Part shown: positions 1-9,704 of the stretch, in pieces | Numbering within the stretch: position 1 is the first letter of the stretch | How the letters are laid out: every line of letters starts with the position of its first letter | NCBI RefSeq assembly: GCF_900009145.1 | Contig: NZ_LN889803.1 | Location: 138,112-194,130, forward strand | Origin: Planktothrix tepida PCC 9214 | GTDB lineage: Bacteria; Cyanobacteriota; Cyanobacteriia; Cyanobacteriales; Microcoleaceae | DNA: 56,019 bases | Direction: 5' to 3' | Notes under the pieces: model-generated | The model's database searches: none | What the model was told of the DNA's origin: nothing | The model's input: the letters and a program-made list of their open reading frames with translations, nothing else | Position numbers and translations under genes: made by a program

Positions 1-18
1 ATCCCCTTGTCCCCCTAC

Positions 19-2235
19 TTAAGGTTCCGGTGGAGTTCCAAAATCCGGGTCAGGGGTTCCTACCCAGTTAAAATCGCTAATTCTTAGATTAATACTACCA
101 ATGCGGCGCACTGGATTAATGCGTAGAATCACCCCATAGGTGCGACGGCTATATTCTAAAGTGAACTCATTGTTTAATGATAAACCATTCTCTAAATTCA
201 CCGCCGATTCAATTCCAGCCCTTAACCCCCCATAAATTTGTTGAACTAATCCCATACTAAGCACTCGTTGATCTACTAAGCGATCAAACAAAAAGGGGGA
301 TTGTCCATCCAAGAAAACTTGAGTATAAAATACACTAAATCCTGTATAGTCTAAAAAGTCTTTAGAAAAATGACCTAATTGTCCTTGTAGTCCGACTGAT
401 GTACTTAGATAAGATTGGGAATAATCTTCACTATATTGGGTTGTGACACCCCTCGTAATAAACGCTAATTTCAAAAAGGGAATCACCGGTTGAGGCGTAT
501 ACCGTAACCCTTCTGTAGCAGTAGGAGGCAATCTTTCTCCTTGCCATAATAAAATCGGATAAATAAAGGTTCCCAAGGCTTCATAGCGATCTAATGTTAC
601 CCGATCATTTGGACGAATGGGTTTCAATAATTCAGGGCGATCGGTTTTCGCGTTCACCGATTGATAGGAAGTTTGAAAGCTAAATTGAGCTCCTTGATCA
701 TTTAAACGAATCACCGGAGAGGTGAGAACAGCCCCTAAACTACTATGGACGGTACGATAGCCCAAGGTTCCATTAAACAGACGGTTGCGATAACTATATT
801 CTCCGTTGAGGGCAAATCCAGCCCCCAATTGTTGGCGCACTCGAAAACTCCCCCGGATCGCTTCTTCATTGAGATCGGGAAAATTTTCTAAGGTATTGAG
901 GGATAAAAACCCCCTTAATTCCGTTGTCGGGGTAACGGCTCCTGATAATTGGGCTTCTAACCCTAAAGAGGCGGGTTCAAAGGGGGTAAGGTTATCTTGA
1001 AAAATTCGTTGGAGTAACAGTCGGGGAGCAACTTGTAAAGTTACAGGGCCCAGGGGAACGGTCGGAAGATTCCCTTGAATAAAATAGCCGCCAAAATCTT
1101 TGAGATCATAGCCAATGGAAAAGGGGAGCGGTTGTTTTTCCGTTCGATCTAGGACAGTTCGTTCTCGAAACAAAGGCAGATTCAAGGATTGATCGAGAAC
1201 TAAGCGCGATCGCGTGGTAATCAGTTCATCTCGCAGGGGAGAAATGCGGTTAAATCGGGCGGTATCAGCCCTGACTTCTAGTTCTGGGGGGGAAAAGGGA
1301 TCGTTGGTAATTCGGACATTTTGGGCTTCCCATCCCCCATTGCCGAATAAATCAATGCGCTCGGCGGCAAATCTTAGGCGATTAACCGTACCTTGAACCC
1401 CAAATAATGACCCCCCTCCGGCGGATACGGTGGCGTTTAATCCGGTATCGGCGGTAACTTTTTGCACCGGTTGGGCGGCGGTAATGCGATCACTAATGGG
1501 GGAGGGAAGGGTGGAGGTCGTACCCGTAACTAAGGGATCAACAATGGCGAGATCGGTGGCGGCGGTGCGGGTGGAAACGGTTCCTTTAGCTTGATACACT
1601 GACCCGGTATTCTGCACAAAGTTATAGTCCATGCGATCGCCCCGAATCACCTGATTTCCTCGTGTTAGGGCGACATTGCCTTCGGCGATCACTTGACGGT
1701 TGACTAAATTAATTTGGGCTTTATCGGCATCAATTAGGGACTGACGAAACCGCACCATGACGTTGCCTTCGGCGATGACGATTTGCCGTTGTTGATCATA
1801 TTCTTGCCGATCTGCGGTGATTTCTACGAGATCTTCTGGAGTTGGAACTGGGATAACGGTGGGTTGTTGGGACTGAGGAGGAGGCGTGATGGCAATTTGG
1901 TTACAGGTTGGAGTCGGGCAAGAAGCCTCGGTCTGGGGAAAGGAAAAGCTAGAATTAAAGCGATATTGAGTGGGGGAAACGGTTTCGGGTTCCACCGTTG
2001 GACTCACAGGCGGGCCGAGTAAGTCTGCGGAGACTTGATAAACTTCCTCTGGTGTAGCTTGAGGGAGGGGATAGGTCAGGGTGGCGTGAGTTGTAACTTT
2101 GGGGGAAATTGAGAATGAAGGCGAAGGTTGCCCTAATTCATTGAGAGCCGTTATCTTCCCTGCTTGAATTGTATCTGATGAAGGCAGGGTACGAATCAAA
2201 GGAGGCGGTTCAGGGGGCGAGACCGGGTAGGGCAT
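19..2235 (-). CDS. LptD-like outer-membrane LPS transport protein (DUF3769 type)
   Basis: This 738-residue protein has a proline-rich N-terminal 130 residues, then an OstA/LptA-like beta-jellyroll stretch (about residues 137-206) with the repeated pattern AEGNV (155-159 and 184-188). A long region of alternating beta-strand character resembles an outer-membrane barrel. Cyanobacterial proteins of this build (DUF3769) are regarded as the LptD counterpart that inserts lipopolysaccharide into the outer membrane. That role is family knowledge, not something the sequence proves. No clear signal peptide follows the chosen ATG, which is odd for an outer-membrane protein. The frame is open further upstream but is cut by a TGA two codons before this ATG. 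The gene is alone on its strand up to psbI. Confidence 0.8.
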   Translation of the reverse strand: MPYPVSPPEPPPLIRTLPSSDTIQAGKITALNELGQPSPSFSISPKVTTHATLTYPLPQATPEEVYQVSADLLGPPVSPTVEPETVSPTQYRFNSSFSFPQTEASCPTPTCNQIAITPPPQSQQPTVIPVPTPEDLVEITADRQEYDQQRQIVIAEGNVMVRFRQSLIDADKAQINLVNRQVIAEGNVALTRGNQVIRGDRMDYNFVQNTGSVYQAKGTVSTRTAATDLAIVDPLVTGTTSTLPSPISDRITAAQPVQKVTADTGLNATVSAGGGSLFGVQGTVNRLRFAAERIDLFGNGGWEAQNVRITNDPFSPPELEVRADTARFNRISPLRDELITTRSRLVLDQSLNLPLFRERTVLDRTEKQPLPFSIGYDLKDFGGYFIQGNLPTVPLGPVTLQVAPRLLLQRIFQDNLTPFEPASLGLEAQLSGAVTPTTELRGFLSLNTLENFPDLNEEAIRGSFRVRQQLGAGFALNGEYSYRNRLFNGTLGYRTVHSSLGAVLTSPVIRLNDQGAQFSFQTSYQSVNAKTDRPELLKPIRPNDRVTLDRYEALGTFIYPILLWQGERLPPTATEGLRYTPQPVIPFLKLAFITRGVTTQYSEDYSQSYLSTSVGLQGQLGHFSKDFLDYTGFSVFYTQVFLDGQSPFLFDRLVDQRVLSMGLVQQIYGGLRAGIESAVNLENGLSLNNEFTLEYSRRTYGVILRINPVRRIGSINLRISDFNWVGTPDPDFGTPPEP

Positions 2236-2238
2236 ACT

Positions 2239-2391
2239 TCAGTAACAGAATTCCACACAATAGCCCGAACTCGACGGCATAAGGGACTGGGCTAAAACAA
2301 TGCCATTAGCCATAAACTCTAGGGGATCATGACTAATGACAATTAAAGGTTTTATCATATCAAGGATTTTGTTCACAGAGGTTGTCGGCAT
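2239..2391 (-). CDS. candidate 50-residue ORF in frame upstream of the LptD-like gene
   Basis: A 50-codon reading frame ends in TGA just two codons before the LptD-like start and is in the same frame. Its peptide starts MPTTSVNKIL and has a mildly hydrophobic middle (KPLIVISHDPLEF). No ribosome binding site is clear. It may be chance, a decayed gene piece, or the missing N-terminus of the LptD-like protein behind a stop codon. I do not recognise a family. Confidence 0.2.
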   Translation of the reverse strand: MPTTSVNKILDMIKPLIVISHDPLEFMANGIVLAQSLMPSSSGYCVEFCY

Positions 2392-2443
2392 ATTAGTTCA
2401 ATTTTTATGCCCCAACTTCTGTTGAGACAACTTCCACGCTGCT

Positions 2444-2560
2444 TTATTCTAAGTCTCTGCGTTTGGGGTTCCGCGCCGGGTCATTGGACAAAAATCCAAA
2501 TACGAATAAAGCAACAAAGAACAGAACGACGATATTAACGATGATTTTTAGCGTCAGCAT
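2444..2560 (-). CDS. psbI: photosystem II reaction centre protein PsbI
   Basis: The minus strand encodes a 38-residue peptide that begins [20 protein letters not shown] and continues [12 protein letters not shown] to a charged C-terminus ending RRDLE. This is the recognisable PsbI sequence: one transmembrane helix (about residues 5-24) followed by the conserved FGFLSNDP motif and a short stromal/cytoplasmic tail. The usual length is 36-38 residues. PsbI is a low-molecular-mass subunit of the PSII core next to D1 and CP43 and helps early assembly. GGAG lies about 10 bp before the ATG. The gene stands alone between the LptD-like gene and an unknown ORF, and is short enough to be missed by length-filtered gene callers. 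Confidence 0.95.
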   Translation of the reverse strand: MLTLKIIVNIVVLFFVALFVFGFLSNDPARNPKRRDLE

Positions 2561-2758
2561 TGATGAATTTCTCCGGGGCTGCAAGAGTCTATTTAATAAA
2601 TGTTATGCCGGAAGCACAACTTTATCATCATATCTCAAAATACCCTTTCCTTTAAGGATTCTTTTTCGCCCTCTTGACAAAGGATAACTTTGTGTTACTA
2701 TTAAACTGGGGGATCTGTGCGCGCCTACAGGGTCTTTTTCCAATCCCCTCGAGTCTAT

Positions 2759-4267
2759 CTAATTTTTCTGATAATGGGTTAACCAATACCAAGCTTTAGC
2801 AATTGTCTCTTCAACCTTGACCATAATTTGATCTAACCACCCTAAAATTCTTTCTAGGGGGTGTTTAATATATCCAGTTGAGGTAACTTGGGCTTCTAAC
2901 CAGTCGGGTTTTGCTTCTGGGGTCGCTGAATTAGAAATGTTGGGGAATTCTATAGCATGATTTTGAGATTTTGTCAAGGGCTTTGAAGCAACGGGAGACG
3001 TTAAGGAGAGATGCTCTTCTGGGGTTGGTGATGGGTTGAAGCGGTTTAAGGAAGATTGGACTTTCTCCCAAACTCGGTTTTGGGTACTATTATTCTTATT
3101 GGTTAATGGGTTAGGGGAGAAGGAAGCGGGACGGAATTTAGCAGGTTTAGGTTTTTTAAGCTTAGATAAAATATTCTCAGCTAGAATCTCTGGGGTTAAG
3201 CCAGGATCTTCCAAGGGAGTCTGGGGAAGGGGGGAGGCGGGAGAAGAGTTTGGAGTTGAAATAACGCCAGAAAATTGTTCAGGATTTTCTTCGGAAGTTA
3301 GGGGGGGATGATGTTCCCCAAAGAAATAATCGATGGCGGCTAAAATTAAGGATTGAATCTTATAAAAATATTCATCAAACCCTTGTTCTAAAGAAGATTC
3401 TGATTTGACCGCTACATCAGTTTGAGGGGGTTTTTGCCAAACTTGAATAACCGTTTGTCCCCAAGTTTGACTCTGTTGAACAATGTTGTGGGTGGCGTGG
3501 GAAAGGGGAACAATTGAATAATCTTCAACTTGTGCGATCGCTCCATCTAAGGTATAAATCAATTGAGGAGAAAGGTAAGGAAAGGAACTAGACTCAGCAA
3601 AATTCGCTTCTCCAAAACAATTGATTTTGACCGCAACCGAACTGGTTTGTACCCAACTCATCACCTGCCAAAACCAACGAATGGGAGCTAAAATATGAGG
3701 AGAATGGAGAGCGGGTTTTAATTGAGGTTGAAAAGGTTTTTGCTGTTGGGCTAAATGTTGATAAAAATAGTAATAGTTGGCAATTTCTAAAACAATTTGT
3801 TGCTGAAGATGATGTTGTTCTTCAACGGTGAGACTATCTAAAATCACATTATCTTTTTGCACGAGAACCAAAGTTTGGGAGTCAACTTGACTGGCTATGC
3901 CTTGAATGTCTAAGGCGACGGGTGCAGAGGTAATCGAATTTTGAAATAGAGATTCGGTTTGGGTGGCGACTGTATTAAGAACCTGAATAATAGGAGTATC
4001 AACGTCTGGTGGTTCCGAGGTTTCAGCTTTGACCTGGGATGCGAGTTGGGGGAAATGCTGTTTAACCGCCGTTGCTAATTTTTGGCGAGTGACTCGAACC
4101 GTTTGCAGGAGAAAATAAACCGGATACAGTGCCGTTTGCAAGGTCATCTCGGTGGCATACTTAAAATAGCGCCAAGTTCGACTTCCCTCATCGGTCAATT
4201 TCTGAGCCGTTTGAGAGATAAAATTAAATAATCGACTTTTGTAGGGCCCGGAGTCAGCAACAGACAT
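2759..4267 (-). CDS. hypothetical protein, cyanobacterial, 502 residues
   Basis: I do not recognise a named family. From the preferred start (MSVADSGPYK) the protein has an amphipathic N-terminal region rich in aromatic and basic residues (LYPVYFLLQTVRVTRQKL, about residues 44-61). A central domain follows, then a long Ser/Pro/Asn-rich linker, and a C-terminal hydrophobic-amphipathic segment around ILGWLDQIMVKVEETIAKAWYWL. Peripheral membrane association is an inference. The frame stays open upstream to an ATG at 4348, but that start would overlap the divergent alpha-mannosidase start by 32 bp. I therefore chose the internal ATG at 4267, which leaves a 49-bp divergent spacer. Confidence 0.6.
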   Translation of the reverse strand: MSVADSGPYKSRLFNFISQTAQKLTDEGSRTWRYFKYATEMTLQTALYPVYFLLQTVRVTRQKLATAVKQHFPQLASQVKAETSEPPDVDTPIIQVLNTVATQTESLFQNSITSAPVALDIQGIASQVDSQTLVLVQKDNVILDSLTVEEQHHLQQQIVLEIANYYYFYQHLAQQQKPFQPQLKPALHSPHILAPIRWFWQVMSWVQTSSVAVKINCFGEANFAESSSFPYLSPQLIYTLDGAIAQVEDYSIVPLSHATHNIVQQSQTWGQTVIQVWQKPPQTDVAVKSESSLEQGFDEYFYKIQSLILAAIDYFFGEHHPPLTSEENPEQFSGVISTPNSSPASPLPQTPLEDPGLTPEILAENILSKLKKPKPAKFRPASFSPNPLTNKNNSTQNRVWEKVQSSLNRFNPSPTPEEHLSLTSPVASKPLTKSQNHAIEFPNISNSATPEAKPDWLEAQVTSTGYIKHPLERILGWLDQIMVKVEETIAKAWYWLTHYQKN

Positions 4268-4316
4268 GGCAACAATGGGTTTATTTAGGATTCTCCCCCA
4301 TTTAATATAACAGATC

Positions 4317-7300
4317 ATGTGTTTTTCTACAGCCACCCTCCTCCTCAAACTAACTCAAGTTGCAGAACAATTGCGGGGGTTGACTCAGCTTAATATTCAA
4401 CCCCAATGGCAAACCATCAACGCCATGCAGCTTGGAGAACCCGTTGAAATCAATGAACGGGGACACATTGCTTGGGCGGCAGGAAAACAGAATTTGAGAT
4501 TAAGACAAAAAATTATAGTTCCGGCTGAGTTACGCGGTTATCCGTTAACCAGTTTAAGTTTAAGAATTGTCTTAAGTTGGTGGGCGGAAGATGCTCAAAT
4601 CTATATTAATCATCAGTTTGTCCAAGCTGGAGATTTATTTGATAGTTATACCCGAATTTTATTAAGTCCCTCGGTACAGCCAGGGGATGAGTTTGAGGTG
4701 GAATTAAATTTAGTCAGTCCCGGTCATGACCGAGGAGCATTGGTTTCTTCCTTATGTTGGTATGAAGTCTCGGACGCTTACCAAATTGACCCTGCTTTTT
4801 TAGCCGATGAATTAGAAATTTTTGGGATAATTTTAAACGCCGAACTCCACAACCCCAATATTGAACCCAGCTTAATTTCCCTATTAGAACTTTTAGAGAT
4901 TATTTCTGGCTATTCTCTCCCCCAAGATCTTCCAGAATTTAAAAATAGCCTGAACTTACTTCGTCAAACCTTACAGTCGATTATTCCTCAATTCCCATCT
5001 TATCAAATTCGCTTACTCGGTCACGCCCATTTAGATTTAGCTTGGTTATGGTCGATAGCAGAAACCTGGATAGCCGCGCAGAAAACCTTTGAATCAGTTC
5101 TAAACTTACAAACGGATTTTCCTGAGTTAATTTTTTGTCATTCATCCCCCGTTCTGTATGAGTGGATAGAACAAAACCGTCCTGATTTATTTAGCAGAAT
5201 TTTAAATAGTGTTCAACACCAAACCTGGGAAATCGCCGCCGGACTTTGGGTAGAACCGGAACTCAATCTAATTAATGGAGAATCTATTGTTCGTCAGGTT
5301 TTATACGGACAACGTTATGTTTTAGAAAAAATGGGTCAACTTTCCACCGTCGCTTGGCTACCCGATACCTTTGGGTTTTGTTGGCAACTTCCCCAAATCT
5401 TTAAACAAGGCGGTATCGATTATTTTATTACCCAAAAACTGCGCTGGAACGATACTACAAAATTTCCCTATGGGTTATTTCAATGGCAAGGGTTAGATGG
5501 AACTCAAATTATGAGTTTCATGACCGCTTTAATCGGTGAACGGGTTGAACCAGTTAAAATGTTTAAAGCGGCGGTAGACTGGAAAACCCAAACTGGATTA
5601 AATCAGAGTTTATGGTTGCCAGGAGTTGGCGATCATGGAGGCGGGCCGACCCGTGATATGTTAGAAATAACTCGACGCTGGAATCAATCTGCAATTTTCC
5701 CTCAATTTACCTTTCAAACCGTTACCGATTATTTACAAGAAGTCCTGAATAATCCCCCCGCAACCCTTCCAATATGGCAGGATGAACTTTATTTAGAATT
5801 CCATCGCGGTTGCTATACGACTCACGCCGATCAAAAACGCTATAACCGCCGCAGTGAAACGCTATTATATGAAGCGGAACTGTTTGCAACTCTAGCAACC
5901 CTTTACGCCCAGTCTTCCTATCCCCAACCGGAAATAGAAACCGCTTGGAAGCAAGTTTTATTCAACCAATTTCACGATATCTTACCCGGTTCTTCTATTT
6001 CTTCGGTTTACCAACAGGCGAATCAAGAGTGGGAAACCGCCATCACAAAAGCAGAGGAGATTCTACAACAGTCTTTTGATGCGATCGCTAATTTTACGCC
6101 TCTTCCTCCCCCACCCCAACTGAATGCTCAACCCATCTTTATCTTTAATTCCCTGAACTGGTCACGCTCAGAAGTCGTTGCTGTCCCTATTCCCAATGGC
6201 GATAATTCTTGGGAAATTTACGATAGTCAGGGAATAGCCCAACTGTCCCAACTCCGGGGAGAAAGGTCGGAAACGCCACAATTGTTATTTTTAGCAAAAA
6301 ATGTTCCGAGTGTGGGGTATCGAGTGTATTGGCTGGGGGTGAAGGAGGCTGAAACCCTTGAAACGTCGTGGAAAAGACCCTATATGACCGCAACTATTCC
6401 CCATTTTACTAAAAGTTTAGCAGAAAAAAACGAGTTTGTCAATAGTTATCAGTTAGAACCGGAAAAGATTAGCTTTGACAATGGAATTTTGCGAGTTATT
6501 ATTAATTCCGAAACCGGAAATTTAGAACAGGTTTTTGACTTAATTCATCACCGTAATATCCTTAAACCAGGAGAAGGAAATCAATTACAAGCCTTTCAAG
6601 ATTCAGGACAATATTGGGATGGGTGGAATATCGATCCGAATTATCAACAACATCCCTTAGCTTCTCCCCAACTGAAATCGATTGAATGGATAGAACAGGG
6701 GCCTATAGTTTGGAAATTGAGAATGATTAAAAAATTCCAGCAATCGGATTTTTGCCAAGATTATACTTTAGAACAAGATTCTCCCCTGTTAAAAATTGAA
6801 ACAACCGTCAATTGGCAAGAGCGTCATATTTTAATCAAAGCCGCCTTTCCCCTAACCATTTCTGCGGATACAGCCAGTTATGAAATTCCTTGTGGTGTGA
6901 TTCAACGGTCTACAAATCCCCAAACCGATTCAGAAAAAGCCAAATGGGAAGTTCCGGCGATTCATTGGGCAGATATGAGTACATCAGATTATGGAATTAG
7001 TCTTTTAAACGATAGTAAATATGGCTATGATGCTCAACCGAATCAATTACGATTAACGCTATTAAGAGGTTCAACTTGGCCTGACCCAGAAGCCGATTTA
7101 GGATCTCATCAATTTAGTTATGCCCTTTATCCCCATGCAGGAGATTGGAAACAAGCCAAAACCGTTCAAAAAGGCTATGAATTTAATCGTCCTTTACAGG
7201 TTAAAGTTTATCCTGCTGTTGCTTCTAGTTTATCTAATCAGACTTCTGAATTATCCGATTCCCAGAGTTTCCTAGAATTAGGATCTGACCATTTAATTTT

Positions 7301-7517
7301 AATGGCATTCAAACAGGCAGAAACCCAACCGCAACGCTGGATTTTAAGATGTTATGAATCCCAAGGAGAAGAGACTATTTTAAAATGCAATAATTCTCTA
7401 GGATTAACCATAGACTATCCCGTCAATCTATTAGAAGAATCCCAGGAAACCAGTAATATGATCATATCTCCTTGGAAAATAGCCAGTTTTGCTTTATCAG
7501 GAATAGACAACGGTTAA
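4317..7517 (+). CDS. alpha-mannosidase, glycoside hydrolase family 38
   Basis: This 1066-residue protein carries the GH38 layout. An N-terminal beta domain comes first, then the catalytic domain with the zinc motif GHAHLDLAW (His238 and Asp240) and the nucleophile motif WLPDTFGF (Asp350). Next are the helical middle domain with FNQFHDILPGSS and a large C-terminal beta region. GH38 enzymes are zinc-dependent retaining alpha-mannosidases. In cyanobacteria the substrate is unknown but may be stored or imported mannosides or glycan turnover products. No signal peptide is evident, so it is probably cytoplasmic. The length is normal for the family. It is transcribed away from the preceding unknown gene and ends 13 bp before the convergent bilin lyase gene. 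Confidence 0.92.
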   Translation: MCFSTATLLLKLTQVAEQLRGLTQLNIQPQWQTINAMQLGEPVEINERGHIAWAAGKQNLRLRQKIIVPAELRGYPLTSLSLRIVLSWWAEDAQIYINHQFVQAGDLFDSYTRILLSPSVQPGDEFEVELNLVSPGHDRGALVSSLCWYEVSDAYQIDPAFLADELEIFGIILNAELHNPNIEPSLISLLELLEIISGYSLPQDLPEFKNSLNLLRQTLQSIIPQFPSYQIRLLGHAHLDLAWLWSIAETWIAAQKTFESVLNLQTDFPELIFCHSSPVLYEWIEQNRPDLFSRILNSVQHQTWEIAAGLWVEPELNLINGESIVRQVLYGQRYVLEKMGQLSTVAWLPDTFGFCWQLPQIFKQGGIDYFITQKLRWNDTTKFPYGLFQWQGLDGTQIMSFMTALIGERVEPVKMFKAAVDWKTQTGLNQSLWLPGVGDHGGGPTRDMLEITRRWNQSAIFPQFTFQTVTDYLQEVLNNPPATLPIWQDELYLEFHRGCYTTHADQKRYNRRSETLLYEAELFATLATLYAQSSYPQPEIETAWKQVLFNQFHDILPGSSISSVYQQANQEWETAITKAEEILQQSFDAIANFTPLPPPPQLNAQPIFIFNSLNWSRSEVVAVPIPNGDNSWEIYDSQGIAQLSQLRGERSETPQLLFLAKNVPSVGYRVYWLGVKEAETLETSWKRPYMTATIPHFTKSLAEKNEFVNSYQLEPEKISFDNGILRVIINSETGNLEQVFDLIHHRNILKPGEGNQLQAFQDSGQYWDGWNIDPNYQQHPLASPQLKSIEWIEQGPIVWKLRMIKKFQQSDFCQDYTLEQDSPLLKIETTVNWQERHILIKAAFPLTISADTASYEIPCGVIQRSTNPQTDSEKAKWEVPAIHWADMSTSDYGISLLNDSKYGYDAQPNQLRLTLLRGSTWPDPEADLGSHQFSYALYPHAGDWKQAKTVQKGYEFNRPLQVKVYPAVASSLSNQTSELSDSQSFLELGSDHLILMAFKQAETQPQRWILRCYESQGEETILKCNNSLGLTIDYPVNLLEESQETSNMIISPWKIASFALSGIDNG

Positions 7518-7530
7518 CCGTCAACCCCGA

Positions 7531-8052
7531 TTATTTTAATCCCATGCGAATTTCCGAACAAAAAGACGCTTGAGTTAAACCTGAATTATTTTTAACAATG
7601 CTGGTACGAAGCCTAAGATTTGGCATCAAATACCATAACCGTTCTTCCACATAAAAATTAGGAGATTCTGTAATTAAAGTTAAGACCTCATCTTCTCCTA
7701 AACTATAACGTCCCGATAAAGATTGATTGGGATTTGTGCCTTGATATTGTAATAATTCCCCTTGCTGAGGATGATCAGGATTAATAATCGGAACTAAAAT
7801 AGCAGACCCTTTTTCTGGATTGGAAGTTCCTTCTATTGTTCCTTCCCACGTTAATCGAAACCCTCCAGAAATTGTAGTTGGGTCAATATTATGTTGCTGA
7901 CAAACTTGAATCACCGTCCCATCCGTGTTCGGTAAAGGCTCAATGATTAAATTAGACTTACCCGCTTTTAATTCCCCCGATTTTAAATTGTGTAGGGTGC
8001 GTTGAGAAAACCATTTTCCGGCACTTAATTCAAAAAAATCGATAATATTCAT
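7531..8052 (-). CDS. cpcS: CpcS/CpeS-type phycobilin lyase
   Basis: This 173-residue protein begins MNIIDFFELSAGKWFSQRT, the typical opening of the CpcS/CpeS chromophore lyase family (lipocalin-like beta barrel). The family attaches phycocyanobilin or related bilins to Cys-82-type sites of phycobiliprotein subunits, including allophycocyanin. The length and the conserved C-terminal beta strands (YVEERLWYLMPNLRLRTS) fit. Which subfamily it belongs to (CpcS-I, CpcS-III, CpeS) cannot be settled by eye, so the symbol is tentative. Its presence fits the apcABC operon elsewhere in the window, although the two loci are 34 kb apart. Confidence 0.85.
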   Translation of the reverse strand: MNIIDFFELSAGKWFSQRTLHNLKSGELKAGKSNLIIEPLPNTDGTVIQVCQQHNIDPTTISGGFRLTWEGTIEGTSNPEKGSAILVPIINPDHPQQGELLQYQGTNPNQSLSGRYSLGEDEVLTLITESPNFYVEERLWYLMPNLRLRTSIVKNNSGLTQASFCSEIRMGLK

Positions 8053-8227
8053 CGTTAATTATCCCAAAAAAGCAGAACCCCAATCCTTGTGAATTTTACT
8101 ATAAATGGGGCTGATTTTAATAGTCCCAGAGGTTAAAGTTTATCCCCTGTTAGGGATGCCTGCGCCACGCTTACAGACCCTACATTGACCCCTGAGACAA
8201 TTTGTCATCTCAAGCTTAAACACAATA

Positions 8228-8383
8228 TTAGTGATTTCGGCGATATTTAATTCGGGTTTTTGTCTCAATTTCCCATTCCTTATCCCATTTTTCTTTAGGG
8301 GGTGGTTCAGGTTTGGGTTTATGAAATTGAGCAGCAATGGCGGCTCCAGTCGATAATCCTAAAAGAATAAGCAGGGTTTCCAT
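8228..8383 (-). CDS. small single-span membrane protein, hypothetical
   Basis: From the preferred start (METLLILLGLSTGAAIAAQF) this is a 51-residue protein. It has one N-terminal hydrophobic helix (residues 3-18) followed by a proline/lysine/glutamate-rich tail (KPKPEPPPKEKW). A longer in-frame ATG at 8422 would add 13 residues but no sensible feature. It could be a small thylakoid or plasma-membrane protein; I cannot name a family. It lies alone between the bilin lyase and the hydrolase, both on the same strand. Confidence 0.5.
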   Translation of the reverse strand: METLLILLGLSTGAAIAAQFHKPKPEPPPKEKWDKEWEIETKTRIKYRRNH

Positions 8384-8603
8384 CTGGATTGCACTCTGGT
8401 AATTGGAAATCAACCGTTTCAAATTCTCATTTGAGTCGGACTTCTGATTGTTCCGTTAACGATTGCCTAAATTCTATCTTATCTTAGTTATAAATCCTAG
8501 AATCCGATGAGAAATTAAGCTTTGATAAGCTATTCCGAGTGTTTCGTCAACCGTATATTTCGGTAATTGAGAATTTACTTTTATCTCAAAATCCCTCTGA
8601 AAT

Positions 8604-9704
8604 CTACGAGAATCTACGGTTGTATTTGATATTTTCATCCGTTCTTAAAGACTGTTCTTGCTGGTTAAACCAATCTAAAATACGATTCCACGCCCACCAC
8701 CGATCTGGATCATTGAATTGACTTTGACAAGATTTACTACTAATATATCCAACATGACCCCCATATTGAGTCGCGACTAAATCAATGGCAGAATTGTGAT
8801 GACTTGCAGCTTTCAACTCAGGAATAATGGCAGGTTCAAATAAGGGATCATCTTCTGCATATAAAATTAATGTAGGTTTATGAATTTGCGGAATTAACTG
8901 TAACCCACTACTCGCTTCATAATACTCTTCAACACTCTTAAACCCTAACCGCCCAATGACTAATTCATGGTCAAAGCCCCAGATAGAATTCGCTCGTTTA
9001 ATCGCTTCTAAATCAATATCATTAGGATGATACTGATACAGATGTTTGGCTAATTTTTTCAGTTCTTTTGTAATCGCCCGTTCTAAATGTTTTCCCCAAG
9101 AATGTTGTACTAAATAACTTAAAGAACGATTAGAATCTAAACTGGGACAAATCACTGCCCCCCCAGCAATATCGGAATCTTTTAAGTTTAAATCTATTCC
9201 CCATTGATTGACAGTTTGAGCCGTCTTAATTCCCCATAAGGCTAATTGTCCTCCTAAAGAATACCCCGTAAACCAAAAAGGAGTTGGACAACCAATTTGT
9301 TTAGATTGTGCTGCAATTCTAACAAAATCTTCTCCTTCTAATAAGCCATCAGATGTTAAACTTGGAGATAATTCTGCTGTTTTTCCATGGGCTCTCCAGT
9401 CAAACAAAACCACAGCATAACCCGCCGCAAATGCTTTTCTTCCCCACAGTTTCAAAAACCATTGATTCTCTAAAGTCCCCGTAATTCCATAGGTGGAAAC
9501 AATTGTTCCTCTAGGATTTTTAGGTTTAGCAATAATCCCGTAAATAGGAACCCCTCCCGCCCCTGAAAATACCACTTCTTGATAGGGAGGCTCAGGTAAG
9601 TTAATGGTCTTTTCCCAAGTTCGACTGGCTCTTAAAGCTCCATAAATGGTCATCAAGAAACCATTTTTGAGATTAAAAGGAGGCTGATAAATCGGCTGAG
9701 TCAT
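8604..9704 (-). CDS. alpha/beta-fold hydrolase
   Basis: This 366-residue protein has the alpha/beta hydrolase core. The nucleophile elbow GYSLGG places Ser149, the acid motif LYAEDDPLFEP places Asp286, and GGHVGY places His317. The opening strands (GVPIYGIIAKP, GTIVSTYGITG) resemble the YheT/dienelactone-type branch acting on esters or amides. The natural substrate is not readable from the sequence. No signal peptide is seen, so it is probably cytoplasmic. The ATG at 9704 is followed by MTQPIYQPPF. Upstream lies an AT-rich spacer shared with the divergent DNA methylase gene. Confidence 0.85.
   Translation of the reverse strand: MTQPIYQPPFNLKNGFLMTIYGALRASRTWEKTINLPEPPYQEVVFSGAGGVPIYGIIAKPKNPRGTIVSTYGITGTLENQWFLKLWGRKAFAAGYAVVLFDWRAHGKTAELSPSLTSDGLLEGEDFVRIAAQSKQIGCPTPFWFTGYSLGGQLALWGIKTAQTVNQWGIDLNLKDSDIAGGAVICPSLDSNRSLSYLVQHSWGKHLERAITKELKKLAKHLYQYHPNDIDLEAIKRANSIWGFDHELVIGRLGFKSVEEYYEASSGLQLIPQIHKPTLILYAEDDPLFEPAIIPELKAASHHNSAIDLVATQYGGHVGYISSKSCQSQFNDPDRWWAWNRILDWFNQQEQSLRTDENIKYNRRFS

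Noticed and set aside
2463-2687. Plus-strand ORF opposite psbI
   Set aside because: It overlaps psbI on the other strand and encodes a peptide without recognisable features; the PsbI match is decisive.
4268-4348. Longer start for the 502-residue unknown gene
   Set aside because: It would overlap the divergent alpha-mannosidase start and adds sequence without family-like features.
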